This document shows, one piece after another, positions 47,079-57,970 of a stretch of DNA of 64,000 nt. This DNA is from Armillaria gallica (Eukaryota; Basidiomycota; Agaricomycetes; Agaricales; Physalacriaceae): contig JBANDB010000001.1 of NCBI GenBank assembly GCA_037576215.1, forward strand, positions 2,418,001 to 2,482,000. The letters run 5' to 3'. The number at the start of each line of letters is the position of its first letter. Within the stretch, counting starts at the first letter, position 1. Below the pieces are notes generated by a model that had not been told where the DNA came from, did not search any database, and saw only the letters and a program-made list of their open reading frames with translations. Position numbers and translations under genes: made by a program.

Positions 47079-47324
47079 CACGGCCAGAGACAAGTTCCCT
47101 CCGGAAGGTCAGTTGATTGATTGAAGCTGCAGGACGGTGGTCGGGGTCCGAACGGACCGGTTTTCCGCAATGAGGCCACGCTTCATAGATAAATCGCGGG
47201 AATATTATTTTATACAGATATTAGCCGATAAAAATAAACGCGCAGTTAGGCGCGCAGTCCCAGGTAAGATTCATTTCGGACCGGTCCACGTTTAAACGCC
47301 GGCGTTCCGTCTCTTCCCCTCTTC

Positions 47325-48469
47325 ATGTCGAGCCGGGAAGAATCAGAATTTATCAAACTTGGTTCAGACGTCTATCTTCGGAAAGGCAATGCAGAGGGCG
47401 CCCATGACAGAGAGAGTCCCAAGTACGTCTCATCACATCTATCGTACGTATTCGTTTGCTCAACATGGTATCTACTATCAAGCATCATTCTTGTCTGTGG
47501 ATGGAGTTCGTAACCAGGATACTTGAAGTACCGGGGTGATTCTGACTTCGACTAGTGGGGGCGCAGCTACGGCACATCCAGAAGTATACCAAAGCCTATG
47601 AGCAATTATATCCCGGGGCAACCCAGATACTAATCCAGAACCGGCCGTCCTTCTTCTGGAGTATGGAAAACAGTAGAGTATGACCTGTTTTGGTGGTTTT
47701 TTTGTCCTATCCAACTAAGGTCCTATCACAGAGGAAAGTGATAGCTCCTGCTGCGGAAGTATTGGAAGCTCTCGGAACCATACCCTCACAAAGCCCGTCT
47801 TCGATCATGAATCTCTCAGCTGAGCCGCCACGCATATTGGTTCACTCTTTCTCCAATGGTTCGGTATCTCTTTCCAATGGTATGTACTTCACGCTTACTG
47901 AGTCTTTACCGCGATTTTGTATAGGTGGCGCCTATTCGTTGATCACTCTAGGGAAGATCATGGCATCCCGTGGCCCGTTACCCTCACGCGAGACATTTCG
48001 GCCCCCCTGCGCCATCATCCTGGACTCTAGTCCGGGGGGTAGTGGCCTAAGCAACGCCATTCATGCCTTCACGACACTCATCAAGAATCCTATCATGAGA
48101 ACCGCCGCCAAAGTCCTAGTGTGTTTGCTCTACGTGTACGGCTTCTTCGTGGGGCCGTTCATCGGGAGGCGAACAGCTCTTCAGAAGGTCCAGGATGGAT
48201 TGTATAACCCCCGCGTTCTTCCTTGGGTAGATGAGCGCACGCCGCGCCTTTATGTGTATTCAAGGGCTGATGACATGGTTCCCTGGGATCAGGTCCAGCA
48301 ACATGCAGAGAGAACGAGGGGTCTAGGATGGGATGTTAGGACGGAGGTCTTTGAAGACAGCCCTCACGTTGCCCATGCTAGGGCCTACCCGGAGCGATAC
48401 TGGCACGCGGTGAAAAATCTGTGGAATGACGCGTTGGTCGCCGCGCATGTGAAGGGAGTGTTAAACTAG
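47325..48469 (+). CDS. DUF829 / TMEM53-like alpha/beta hydrolase (PaxU-like)
   Basis: Five exons (47325-47422, 47483-47505, 47556-47677, 47732-47879 or -47858, 47925-48469) give 312 codons with the distal donor or 305 with the proximal one. Conserved parts are FIKLGSDVYLRKGNA, NIILVCGWMGAQLRHIQKYT (across two junctions), YPGATQILIQNRPSFFW, the nucleophile elbow LVHSFSNGG, CAIILDSSPGGSGLSNAI, and RLYVYSRADDMVPWDQVQQH with an acid Asp. DSPHVAHARAYPERYW carries the catalytic His. A hydrophobic segment (VLVCLLYVYGFFVGPFIG) lies mid-protein. DUF829 proteins are putative esterases; TMEM53 is a nuclear-membrane protein in animals and PaxU is found in an indole-diterpene cluster. The substrate is unknown. 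Exon 2 is only 23 nt, and the exon 4 donor is duplicated. Confidence 0.9.
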
Positions 48470-48598
48470 GCGGATATCTATCAAACATTTATTAAACATA
48501 TAGTCGACGCTCTAAGACAGGGTAGCATGGATATGAGACGTATGGGTACACTAGATTGTTGAAGGTATGATAGATGCCCGCCAATGTGTGAGCTTTCA

Positions 48599-50543
48599 TC
48601 ACATATCGAAAGGTTCAATTTTCCGAATGCATCTGGGCTGGGGTTTTTCCCATTCATTCGTATCCTCTAAGGAATGCGTAGGTGGATGAGTGGGTCCGCC
48701 AGGAGGGTTTGGGCCTCTCCCTGGGAAATTTCCACCGGGGCGTCGGAAGAAAGGCCATGTAGGTAAGTAACAATACTCCTAGAGGAGGATCATCAGCGGG
48801 TATAAAACACCGGTCACTGAAGTTCGCACCTCGAATCCACAATCAGGCCTGCACTTGACCCACACACTCCAATCTAACCAGGCCATCAAGTCACTTATTT
48901 GAGTCTTCCATTGGGGTAGAAGATCAGGCGGTGGCGAATCTCCGAGTTTCATAGGCGAAGCCGCGTCGTCTAATCCAGCCAAAACGCCTTCAGCCCACAT
49001 TCGAGTCACGACACGACAGATCTCTCTGTTCGTCTCGTCTATCGATTCCAAGATCAAGTGTTCCGATCGCGTCAACTTGTTCTTGCCAATGTAGGATGTG
49101 TGTGTCGTCGCGCATAACTTGAAAATCGGAGAGGCCCAGGAGTACTCGTCGGAAGGAACCAGCGGCGGAATGACCGAATGAAGTTGGTACGGCTGTACCA
49201 TGACTTTCAATTGGGTCTGAACCCGTTTGGCTGCACGGAGGTCGTCTGAATCGGGACTTCCCGTCGAGTTCAGCAGATATTGTACCATCTCTAGTCGATC
49301 CGCGAAGCGGTCCACAATGACATGGACCAGAGTGGTCCAATCAACGCCTGATCCGCGCCCATGCTCGGTCTGCACGGCTTGCTCAAGGCGGACCATGACT
49401 GCGGAGATATCGTCATCACTGATCCCTTCAAGGTGATGGAACCAGCGTTCCTGGTTGAATCGGTAGGGCACCAAGCTCGGAACCAAGGAGGTATCGTAAA
49501 ATGAGACCATCCGTGCAAGATCGAGCTGAATGCGTGTTTCCCCCGGATACCTGTTGTGCCATGATCCAGAATGTATGACTTCACTGAACGCATCGGTGCT
49601 TGCAGATGGATCTGTAGAAGGCGGAGGTGGGGGAAGATCATCTCTGGGATCTTTGCTGGGTGGTCCGCCGGGTGGTGGGCCACCTGGACCCCTAGGGCCT
49701 CCACCGCCTGGACCTCGACCATTCGACTCCAAATTTAGGAACGAAACGACATCTACGCCCGCCGTAAAATCGCATAGCATGATTTCGCTTCCTCGAAGAT
49801 TAGTATAGACAACGGAGAAGGTCGAACGGGCTCACAAGTCCATCTCCATTCTAACATTTCCTTGAGTAACGGATAGCAAAGACAAGGGTGTGCACTGTAC
49901 CTCACGAATCCATCTAAACCAAACTTCTGTCCCCATGCACAAAGGTCGGATAGTCTTCTAACCTCGTTAAACATCCACTCTGGGACGAGCTTACGCCATG
50001 CAACGATATCCTGAGTATCCATGGGTCCCCCTTGCATTTTTGCAGCGCTACTGCCATCGAAATACAGTACATTAAGAGGGCGGGTGCTGATCAGAGTGAG
50101 CTGCCAGCATCCGGTCTCCAAAGAGCCACGACAAAACGGATGTGCGTGCTCAGGATCGGTGGCAGTCCATTGAGGGACAGTAGGAAGATTTGAGTCGCTG
50201 CGTCCATGATAGAGAAGTGTTCCGACGGGTACAATTGCGGGTATCAGATTGTGCCCTTTGCAAATATGAGTGACGTGTTGAGCTCTGATAAGATGCTCTT
50301 ACCATTGCGATAACGGGTATTCGGCCAATGCTGTAAGAATGCACTGACAGTGTCGAAGATCAGGTGGCTGGTCGAATTGATGCTGGGCTTCACATTAAAG
50401 TCCCATTTTGTCGAAAACTCATCGACTGGTAGGGGTAGTTCTGCTTCTTTCTGCAAGGCTGCTTTGAGGTGAAATGGAATCTGAGCGGCATATACTGACC
50501 CCACAGCGGGGAGGACCAGCAGTACCTGGACTAGCCAGCGCAT
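48599..50543 (-). CDS. Secreted Pro/Gly-rich protein of unknown function
   Basis: The start at 50543 gives a signal peptide (MRWLVQVLLVLPAVGSVYA), then QIPFHLKAALQKEAELPLP. At least four exons follow. The N-terminal domain contains VPVGTLLYHGRSDSNLP, CRGSLETGCWQLTLIST, LNVLYFDGSSAAKMQGG and LCAWGQKFGLDGFVR. The middle has a low-complexity Gly/Pro tract at about 49610-49725. The C-terminal half is helical and ordered (VSFYDTSLVPSLVPYRFNQE, RSEHLILESIDETNREICRV, DLMAWLDWSVWVKCRPDCGF). The last exon encodes YCYLPTWPFFRRPGGNF and ends IRKIEPFDM. I recognise it as a conserved fungal secreted protein type without assigned function. A TATAAAA element lies 48-54 bp before the ATG. It is in tandem with the AA9 gene upstream, 209 bp away. 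Confidence 0.85.
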
Positions 50544-50590
50544 GGGAGGAAATGATAGGCTGAATGGACAGCGAAGGCTACCGGCCGCGC

Positions 50591-50597
50591 TTTTATA
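50591..50597 (-). promoter_or_regulatory. TATA element of the secreted Pro/Gly-rich protein gene
   Basis: TATAAAA on the minus strand, 48-54 bp upstream of the start codon at 50543. Confidence 0.5.
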
Positions 50598-50752
50598 TCA
50601 ATGTTTTGTGACATGCGGATTCCGCAGCTGCGCTGTGCATTTGGAATAAATAGATCTCACAGGGTCCTTATCAGATATCGGTCGTAATGATAACAAGCTG
50701 CCGAATACGAGTAGCTTCCAGTACGACTACCTAATGATACACCTGTAAGCAT

Positions 50753-52092
50753 CTACGACGATGTAGGAACTGTGGTAGGAACGGTCGAGGGTTGAGAAGC
50801 AGTGTTCCAAGTAGCACTTGTAGCGTACGAAGTTGTCGCAACGGCTGCCTCAGTGGTTCCGTATAGAGTGGGTCCCGGAACTAGTATTCCACCTTGTGAG
50901 ATTATGATTCGCTGGTAGCATGAAGGCGGGACTTACCAGTATAGGTGTTGAGTTGTGTGTAGATGTTGATGAGGATACCTGAGTAAATCATGAGTTAGAG
51001 TTTTATGCGATTCTTCAAGACACGAACCTGGGTCTTCAGTGCTGTATGCACCAGGCAAACTAACGGTGTTGGGAGTGGCTGTTCCCGAGCCGCTAACCTG
51101 GAGGCGAAAGCAGCACGATGAGTATCTGGATGCGAACATCGCACTTTCGCAGCACTCACGTTAATCTGATAACAAGACATGTAGAATCTGTTGAGTTATG
51201 TCAGACGTGCGCAGAAATAGAACAACGAGACATACTGAGCCCCATTTTCCCCCGAAGCAACATGCAACGCTATAAGCAGGTATATACATCAGTACTTGGA
51301 CAGGACAAGCACGACTGCGCTTACCAATGGTTTCGGCGCGAAGGAGGTAGTTGCCCGGGGCGATGTCAGTCGGGATGTTGAAGGTGTAGTGTCCACAGTT
51401 GTCCTGAATAAGGGTCCATAAACCCGAACGGAGACTGCAGGCTCGAAACTCACGTTCAAAACTTCTTCAATGGCCTTCAGCCCAGCGTATGAGAGACAAC
51501 AGGATGACACTTACGGTTACCAAAGTAGTCCGGGTTGTTCGAAACCAATCCCGACTCCGATACTTTGAACCAAGCCGCCTCAGAGCCAACAGCAGTGGTC
51601 GCGTCGTCAACAGCAGCCATGTAAACCTGTGAAGCAGTCGTTAAAGGACGATACAGGTTGGATGCGGATGTCGGCGTACAATCACAGGTCCGTAGTGGTT
51701 TCCACCAATAGCTTCATTGGCACAAGACCTATCATTGGGCTGTTGGTGCATTTCCACGGTCACAGTGTCACCGGCTATATCGACGAGGTTCGAATCAGCA
51801 AAATAGCGCCTTAGACAAAGACATACCAGCAACGGAGCAAACACCGGCACTGGCTGTCGCGCCGGCATTGCAGGCGATATCCTGTTATCGAGTACGTTAA
51901 TGTAAGAGTCTTGAACTGGGGTTATTACAATTGACATACGTCGCTCGTAACATCGGTAACAGGAGAGTTACTGACAGGTAGCCGTACGCACGATGAACCA
52001 GCATCGACGTCTCCAATCCAGAACTCCTGCCAAGTTGCGTGAGCAGCAGCAGAAGCGATGAGAGAGGCGGCGGTAGCTAAAGTGAATAGCAT
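50753..52092 (-). CDS. AA9 lytic polysaccharide monooxygenase
   Basis: A copper enzyme that oxidatively cleaves cellulose or related glucans outside the cell. The start at 52092 gives a 17-residue signal peptide (MLFTLATAASLIASAAA). The mature protein begins HATWQEFWIGDVDAGSSC, putting the histidine brace residue at position 1 as the family requires. The second brace histidine is in GGNHYGPVIVYMAAV, and the axial Tyr is in YMSCYQINV. Other family blocks are DIACNAGATASAGVCSVAAG, DTVTVEMHQQP, WFKVSESGL, LNDNCGHYTFNIPTDIAPGN and YLLRAETIALHVASGENGAQ. There are seven or more short exons. After the catalytic domain comes a short Ser/Thr-rich tail ending TVPTTVPTSS, without a CBM1 module. A TATAAA element lies 59-64 bp upstream. 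Regiospecificity cannot be told. Confidence 0.95.
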
Positions 52093-52607
52093 GTCTGAGA
52101 AAGTAGGTGGAACTGAGTTTTTGGTTATTCAACGGTTGCAAGGCAAGGAATTTATACACGGACGGCGGCCACCGTAACGTATGTAGGTGTGCAAATGTCC
52201 ACTACACCGGTACCTTAACGGAAAAATGGCTCAAGTGTCATGGTAGCAGTGTGCTTCAAGACTCGGATTTGATGGAAAGTCCAGCGTTTCAAGACCTTTT
52301 TTTGAAGAAACCTCGGATACGGTGGCCGGTGATAATCCGGAAATTGACCAGCTGAAAAGCCAGTACCATCAGAATGTTAATGATTTATGCTCCAGAAGGT
52401 CAATTGCCAACGAACAATGACTGTCATAAAGGCAAATATATTAGCAAAGTGAAAGGTGCAAGATAAGAACCGAGTGGGTTAGATACACGTCAAAGTTCGG
52501 TCGCCTTTCTGAGCACTGTACATTATGAACGAGAAGATCTGGAGCAGGAGGAGCGCTGGGGGAGCGGACAAACATTGATAAATTGACGATCACTTGCCCT
52601 GGACCCC
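52093..52607. other. Intergenic, AA9 promoter and 3' flank of the PWI gene
   Basis: About 515 bp. Apart from the AA9 TATA element, nothing is recognised. A plus-strand reading frame at 52107-52355 starts at a non-ATG-like context and is not supported. Confidence 0.5.
52151..52156 (-). promoter_or_regulatory. TATA element of the AA9 gene
   Basis: TATAAA on the minus strand, 59-64 bp before the AA9 start codon. Confidence 0.5.
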
Positions 52608-54189
52608 TTAGCTACCGCTTCCTTTTCGTGTTCTCACGACCTTGTTACGCAACGCCTTTTCTTTCAGTTCATTTTCACGTTTTTCCAAATCTGCTTTCGA
52701 CATGCTTTCCTAAAATACCATCAAACTAGGTTTCGACGTCGGCGATCAAGCAACTACACGTACATCATCGTTGTCCCATTTACTCTTCTTGCGCTCTAAT
52801 TCTGCTTGTCCTTTGATCTTCAATTCTGTCTTGTCGTTATCCACTTCCATTGAACTGCGCCTAGGAGACACGCTGTCACTTGAGCCAGTGCTATATTGAC
52901 GAGCCTTGCCACGCTCCCTACTGGGGCTTCGGTGACGTGGGGATGAAGGAGACGTTCTTGACCTTGATGGACTACGTTTGCGCCTCCGGGGAGGAGTGAT
53001 GCTCCTACGGGGGCTGCGCCGTCTGTATCCTCGCGGAGGGGAACGCGACCGGCTTGAAGAAGGAGATGGCGAATGAGACAAACGACGTCGACGAGTAGGA
53101 GGACACGACTTGTTCTGCCTTTGTAACGGCGACTTGGAGGGGGAGGGGGAGGAGAGGGTGAACGAGGTCTACGTCGAGGAGCTGTGGAACGAGAAGTTGA
53201 GCGCGAAGGGGAACGACGCCTAGGCAGTGACCGCCGCCTTGGTGGGGAATTGTCGTACGAAGGTGAACGCCGACGCGGCGGAGAGCGATATCGACGAGGT
53301 GCACGGGGTGAACTCCCGACTGAAGACGGTGTACGTGACTTGCGACGAGGCGGCGGTGACCGCGAGAAACGACGTCGGGAAGGCTAGATAGCATCGAATT
53401 AGTCTTATAAAATAATTGACAAAAATAATACCCACTCCACCTGGCCCACCACCACGGCCACCCCAGCCTTGATCACGCGAACGACCACCGTCGTCGTATC
53501 CGCCACGTCCTCTTCCGCGTCCTCTGCCCCTCCCACGACCGCGACCGCCGCGGTCGCCATCCCGGATGTCATCCAATCTAGCTCGGCGGTCTCGCTCGTC
53601 GATGACTCGGGTGTCGTTTTCTCGAGCTTTCCTCATCTCTGCTTTCTTCTCTTCCACAAATGTTCGGGGTACACCAGTGACATCTGACTGAGCTTCGAGT
53701 AAAAGGTTCCAAAGCGCAGTCATGAAAGCTGGCGTATCTTTGGTCAAAAATCCAGTCAGGTTTATCTGCATCTTCTTGGGATCTGGTGTCTGCGATAACT
53801 AAGTCCAGAAGTTGCAATAAAATAGTTGCATAAACATACCGGTTCTTGTTGATCTTCAAGAAGACCCATGGCATACTCTACCACTACTTCGTCTTCAAAA
53901 CCTACAAGTTCGGTAACCTTTTTGGCGATCCAAGGTCTGATAACGGTCAAGTTGACTTTGCGCATATCAACCTGATGAGAGTTGAGGATGTAGCTGCTGA
54001 ATGAAATGTCATCCATACCTTCTTGTCGAACTCGGGCGGGAATTTCATGGACTTCAGTAATTTTATCTCCTTGTCCGAAAACCGTCTATCCTGGTCGGCA
54101 GAAGTGCCCTTGAAGAATCCTGGCACAGAAAAGATAAAAATGGATCATTATCAGAGAACAAGAGAATGATCCTCACCAGCATCTGCCAT
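52608..54189 (-). CDS. SRRM1-like splicing coactivator (PWI domain, RS-rich)
   Basis: The start is MADAG at 54187-54189, where a 13-nt first exon is followed by FFKGTSADQDRRFSDKEIKL. The PWI domain lies at about 54110-53840 with KKVDMRKVNLTVIRPWIAKK and VTELVGFEDEVVVEYAMGLL, then QINLTGFLTKDTPAFMTALW. PWI domains bind nucleic acid. The middle contains an RGG-like run (RGRGRGRGRGRG, about 53500-53560). The C-terminal half is RS/RSP-rich (SRSRSPPRGYRRRSPRRS), then ELKIKGQAELERKKSKWDND and ESMSKADLEKRENELKEK. This is the layout of SRm160/SRRM1, a nuclear coactivator that bridges exon-bound SR proteins and the spliceosome. The RS-coding part (about 53390-53000) shows open frames on both strands because of low complexity, so its exon boundaries are uncertain. 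The SRPK-like kinase at 27976 would be a natural modifier of such RS tails (inference). Confidence 0.92.
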
Positions 54190-54394
54190 CGCGACCTGTC
54201 TGCGACGTACGCGGTCAAGGTTGAAAAGAGAGTAACGTCGTGTGACCGTCACGATTACTACTTAGGCGGGGAGCCCCTATTTCGCATTCAAGAATAAGTA
54301 CAGTACAGATAGATTACTACCATCTACATATTTTGTGGCATTCAATCACAAGATCATGCTTTCATACTTTACAAGACAAAATACCCAACATCCC

Positions 54395-55574
54395 TCATCT
54401 CTTGTGGTTTTTCTTTCCGTGATTTCGCTGGCTTCTTCGAAGACCCGACGGCGTCTGGGGCTCCGACTCCGAGGAAGAGGGTTTCAACATGGTCGAGCCA
54501 AATTTCGTTTCTGCAGCATTATAGAGTCCATTGCTATTATTGCCATTCCAAGCATTGGAATTACCGTATGCAATGTGTGAACCGGAAGAAACAGGATCAG
54601 AAGAGTCTCGTGGTAGGCTTGAACTTGAAGAAGGGGAGGACATAGGCGAGGAATAGTTGGTTCCAAAATTTGGAGCGCCAAAGCTATGATTGGTGTAGAT
54701 CGGAGGCGGTATTTCGTAAGGTGTTCTATCCAATGTCAAGATTCAGCTTCATTTCGTTAAAATGTAGATAATTGTATACCCTGTGGTATTATCCCTTGAC
54801 ATTACCCGATACGGGTTCAAGGCATCGGTCAGTGAATTTCGGTAAGGACTGCAAGATCTTCACAGTTGGGTTGAATGCTTGCAAAGTCAAAGCTTCATAG
54901 TGGCTTACCGGCTCATGAAAGGGACGTCGGTGATAATTCGTAGAGCCGGCGGTGTTTGCGTGATTGGAAGACAAGAACTAGGCAATGCAGTAGAAGAGGA
55001 GGGAGTCGAATTCTGACCATCGTGAGGCAAACTAGGAAGCGAAGCAGATCGACCAGTTTTCTTCGGTATAACAGGATCTATAAAAATAAGTGAGAAGCAG
55101 GGATTCTTATCGAATAATAGCACGCACGTTGGAACTTTTTCTCTCGCTTATATAGAGTGCCTAACCCTTTGGAGCATACCGTCAAGAATCTATCAAGTCT
55201 CTCGTTCGCTGGATACATGGTCCAATTTTCTTGAGTTCCAACAAGATGCCCAACTTCCTCGGCCAGTTTCCACGTATCGTAAGGGTCATCAGAGTAAACT
55301 AGTCCTCTGTCGGCTAGAGAAGAGGAAATGTCGGACAGTGCCTTCCATTCGGACTGGCTAAATTGGCTTTCCACGATGCTCCAGTGAGGAAAGAGCATAG
55401 CCACAAGACGGTAACTTGTTATGCTAAAACGAAAATGTTCTGAGTTTCGTTTTCCAAAGCTAGGTTCTCAAGTATACGAACTTACACAGGATCTGGGTAG
55501 AGAGGCCTGGGCAAGAATAAGAGAATAAGTGGTTTCAAAGATACGAAGCATTATCAGTCAACTCACATAATCAT
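54395..55574 (-). CDS. Protein of unknown function with serine-rich C-terminus
   Basis: The proposed start at 55574 is an 8-nt coding exon (ATG ATT AT). It splices to PLYPDPV and then ITSYRLVAMLFPHWSIVESQ, giving MIMPLYPDPVITSYRL. The N-terminal ordered part continues WKALSDISSSLADRGLVYSD, DTWKLAEEVGHLVGTQENW and LTVCSKGLGTLYKREKKF. It is followed by VIPKKTGRSASLPSLPH and a Ser/Pro/Asn-rich tail (FGTNYSSPMSSPSSSSSLP) ending in basic residues (NHGKKNHKR). No known domain is recognised. The fold of the first 100 residues looks helical. It is transcribed in tandem upstream of the PWI gene, with a gap of about 205 bp. The very short first exon is plausible but unproven. Confidence 0.7.
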
Positions 55575-56103
55575 CACAGTGCAGATGTTTTGTGGCTCAG
55601 GCCTTGGTGATTAGTCAACGAATGCAAACAAGTATTTTGTGGAGCTATTTATGTGAAAGAACCAAGGGATCGAAGACGGGTTCTTATGACTAGACTATTC
55701 CAACGGTACCTAGAAAGACAATATTCCCACCGATTACAATCAGATTACAACGAGCGTTGCTATAAACCCAAGCAATGCACTTACAAAGCCTATAGTATGA
55801 GCGCTCGGATGATATAAAAAAACGCTCTGGGATTTGTCGCCAAGGTAGATGCTTGTAAAGCGGACTCAGAGTTCAAAGCTCTTGACAATAATACAAGAAG
55901 ATATATTGCGGTGGACGTGGCTTGGTGACGGAAAGAGAACAAAACGTGGATAATCTGAAGGGTCCTCAGGCTCGGCACGAATGATCGATCTGTATCGTGA
56001 TACCGTACCTGGTACCAACACCAACACATACGATTTCAATTCGGATTGGACGCACTTGTGGGCTACTAGGAAATTATATATCCCCAAACGGTACACAATA
56101 CGT
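55575..56103. other. Intergenic
   Basis: About 530 bp. Small minus-strand reading frames at 55790-56096 have no recognisable domain. Confidence 0.5.
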
Positions 56104-57738
56104 CTACCATTCTCTCAAACTTCCATCCGGACCTCTCCAGACAGGATTGCGCCAAGCTGAGCGTTTAGACGTATACATTTCTGAAGCAGTTCGGACAAGT
56201 TCTTCAGCAATTTCTATGCCGATGCCCGGGCCTGTAAAATTAAGCACACAGTCACCAGGTAGAGATATGACATACCTTGGAGCGCATCAATGTGGCCTTC
56301 CCTGATGTCAAAGACATGTGGGTTTGCCATATACGTATGCAAATCCGCAGCTTCAGGATCATCCGTGTTGTAGTGCATCTATATAAGCCACACTATTCAG
56401 TACCATTGCGACTTCATACGGTTCTGAGCAAACCTTCCAACTCATTTCTTGGATAACGACTGAAGATGGCGTCAGTAAGCAATAAATATAGCACAAGGAA
56501 CTCACAATTTGGTGCAGACAGGGCGACCTGAAAGCAAGCAGCCAATGCGATGGGACCTAGCGGACAATGCGGTGCTAATGCAACATCATACGTCTCTGCG
56601 AGTGATGCGATGTTTCTCAATTCCGTAATCCCCCCACAGTGAGAAACCTTGTAGAGGAGTGAATTAGCTGTTTCTTCCCAACAAGAATAAGTCTCACATC
56701 AGGCTGAGCGATATCAATGGCGCGCTTCTCGAAGTAAGGTCTGAACTCGTAGCGCGAGTGAAGACGTTCGCCTAAGGCTATGGGTGTCGAAACAAGTTTA
56801 GAGATATCCGCAATCTCGTCCGGATGTGAGGGCAGTAGAGGCTCTGGATGGATCAGTAAGCAAACCGCGTACACAAGAAGATTCTCATGAGACCTTCGAT
56901 AAAGAGGGGTTGATAAGGTTCCAGTAGTTTAGCCAGCTGCTTGGCCATTCCTTTGTGCACTCGACCATGAAAATCCACGCCGACATCCATCTTGGCTTCT
57001 TCTCTAAACAACGTGAATAAACAAAAGTTGCCAGATACAAGGGTTGGCAGTAACGAACCTAACTTGACGAACGCGTTCCACGGTTCCCTTGAGAACATCA
57101 GGGGAATCAATCCATGATACCGCATCTGCATGCATGGAGTTATTTAATACAACAACTTGAAGCATAACAATGAAAGACAAACCTGTTCCATTCATCTTGA
57201 CGGCTGTAAATCCTTGTTGTTTCCGTTCAAGTGCAGCATTCAAGACCTCGCTTGGATGATCACCACCAATCCATCCGTACACTTTGACACGATCCCGAAC
57301 CTTACCGCCCAGCAACTGCCATACCGGGACTCCAAGCCTTTTGCCTTTGATATCCCAAAGTGCGATGTCTAGTCCCGAGAGCGCACTCTATTATAAGTGT
57401 TAAGCACATACTCAACCGGCTCTAGAATTAGCACTCGCCATTAAGACTGGACCTCCACGGTAAAATCGCATCATGTACGCGGTCTGCCAGATGTCCTGTA
57501 TATCATCGGCATTTGCACCAGTAAATCTCTCTTGTAGATCTTTCATGGCGCCTTCGACTGCCTCGGTATGGCCTTCCAGAGTACTCTCACCCCATCCGAC
57601 AGTGCCATCTGCTGTTTCTACACGAACGAAGAGCCATCGTGGTGGGACCCTGAAGTACTGGTGTTAAAGTTAGCAAAAGGACCCACGCTTAAGAGTATTA
57701 AATGTCACCTCTATATTGATTATCTTGGAGGACAACAT
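56104..57738 (-). CDS. Enolase-superfamily sugar-acid dehydratase (D-galactonate dehydratase-like)
   Basis: The start at 57738 gives [10 protein letters not shown] spliced to [18 protein letters not shown], then [19 protein letters not shown] and [18 protein letters not shown]. Active-site parts of the mandelate racemase group are present: Lys in [10 protein letters not shown], metal ligands in VGVDFHGR, Glu in PLFIE followed by [10 protein letters not shown], Glu in [11 protein letters not shown], and His in [16 protein letters not shown]. The C-terminus reads [19 protein letters not shown]. There are about nine exons. The enzyme should remove water from an aldonic acid such as D-galactonate or gluconate to give a 2-keto-3-deoxy acid. 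The motif set is of the DgoD type rather than the longer fungal L-galactonate dehydratase. It is divergent from the Dus1 gene, with 232 bp between start codons. Confidence 0.9.
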
Positions 57739-57970
57739 GTGAGAACGAAAGAAGAGTGTACGACATGATGGTCAGCTTTCAAGCACTCAGTGAGAGCGAA
57801 CGGGCCGACGGGCCGAAGGGTCAGACCCTGGTTTTCCCACGCAAATCTCCCTCTTAACTTTCACCGACCTCGTTATTCCAATGCCCAGGTAAATGGGTTG
57901 GCCACGACGCACAATAATCTTTACCAATCTCAAAAATTTCTAGCTCGGATTTCATTATCAAGAAGTAGTT
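57739..57970. promoter_or_regulatory. Shared intergenic region of the dehydratase and Dus1 genes
   Basis: 232 bp separate two divergent start codons, so both promoters must lie here. No clear TATA element is seen. Confidence 0.45.

Noticed and set aside
49530..49808. Gly/Pro-rich plus-strand frame
   Set aside because: It is antisense to the Pro/Gly linker of the secreted protein; the symmetry of GGC/GCC codons creates it.
53184..53771. Arg/Glu/Gly-rich frames on both strands
   Set aside because: They result from the low-complexity RS and RGG coding repeats of the SRRM1-like gene; only the minus-strand PWI gene is supported.
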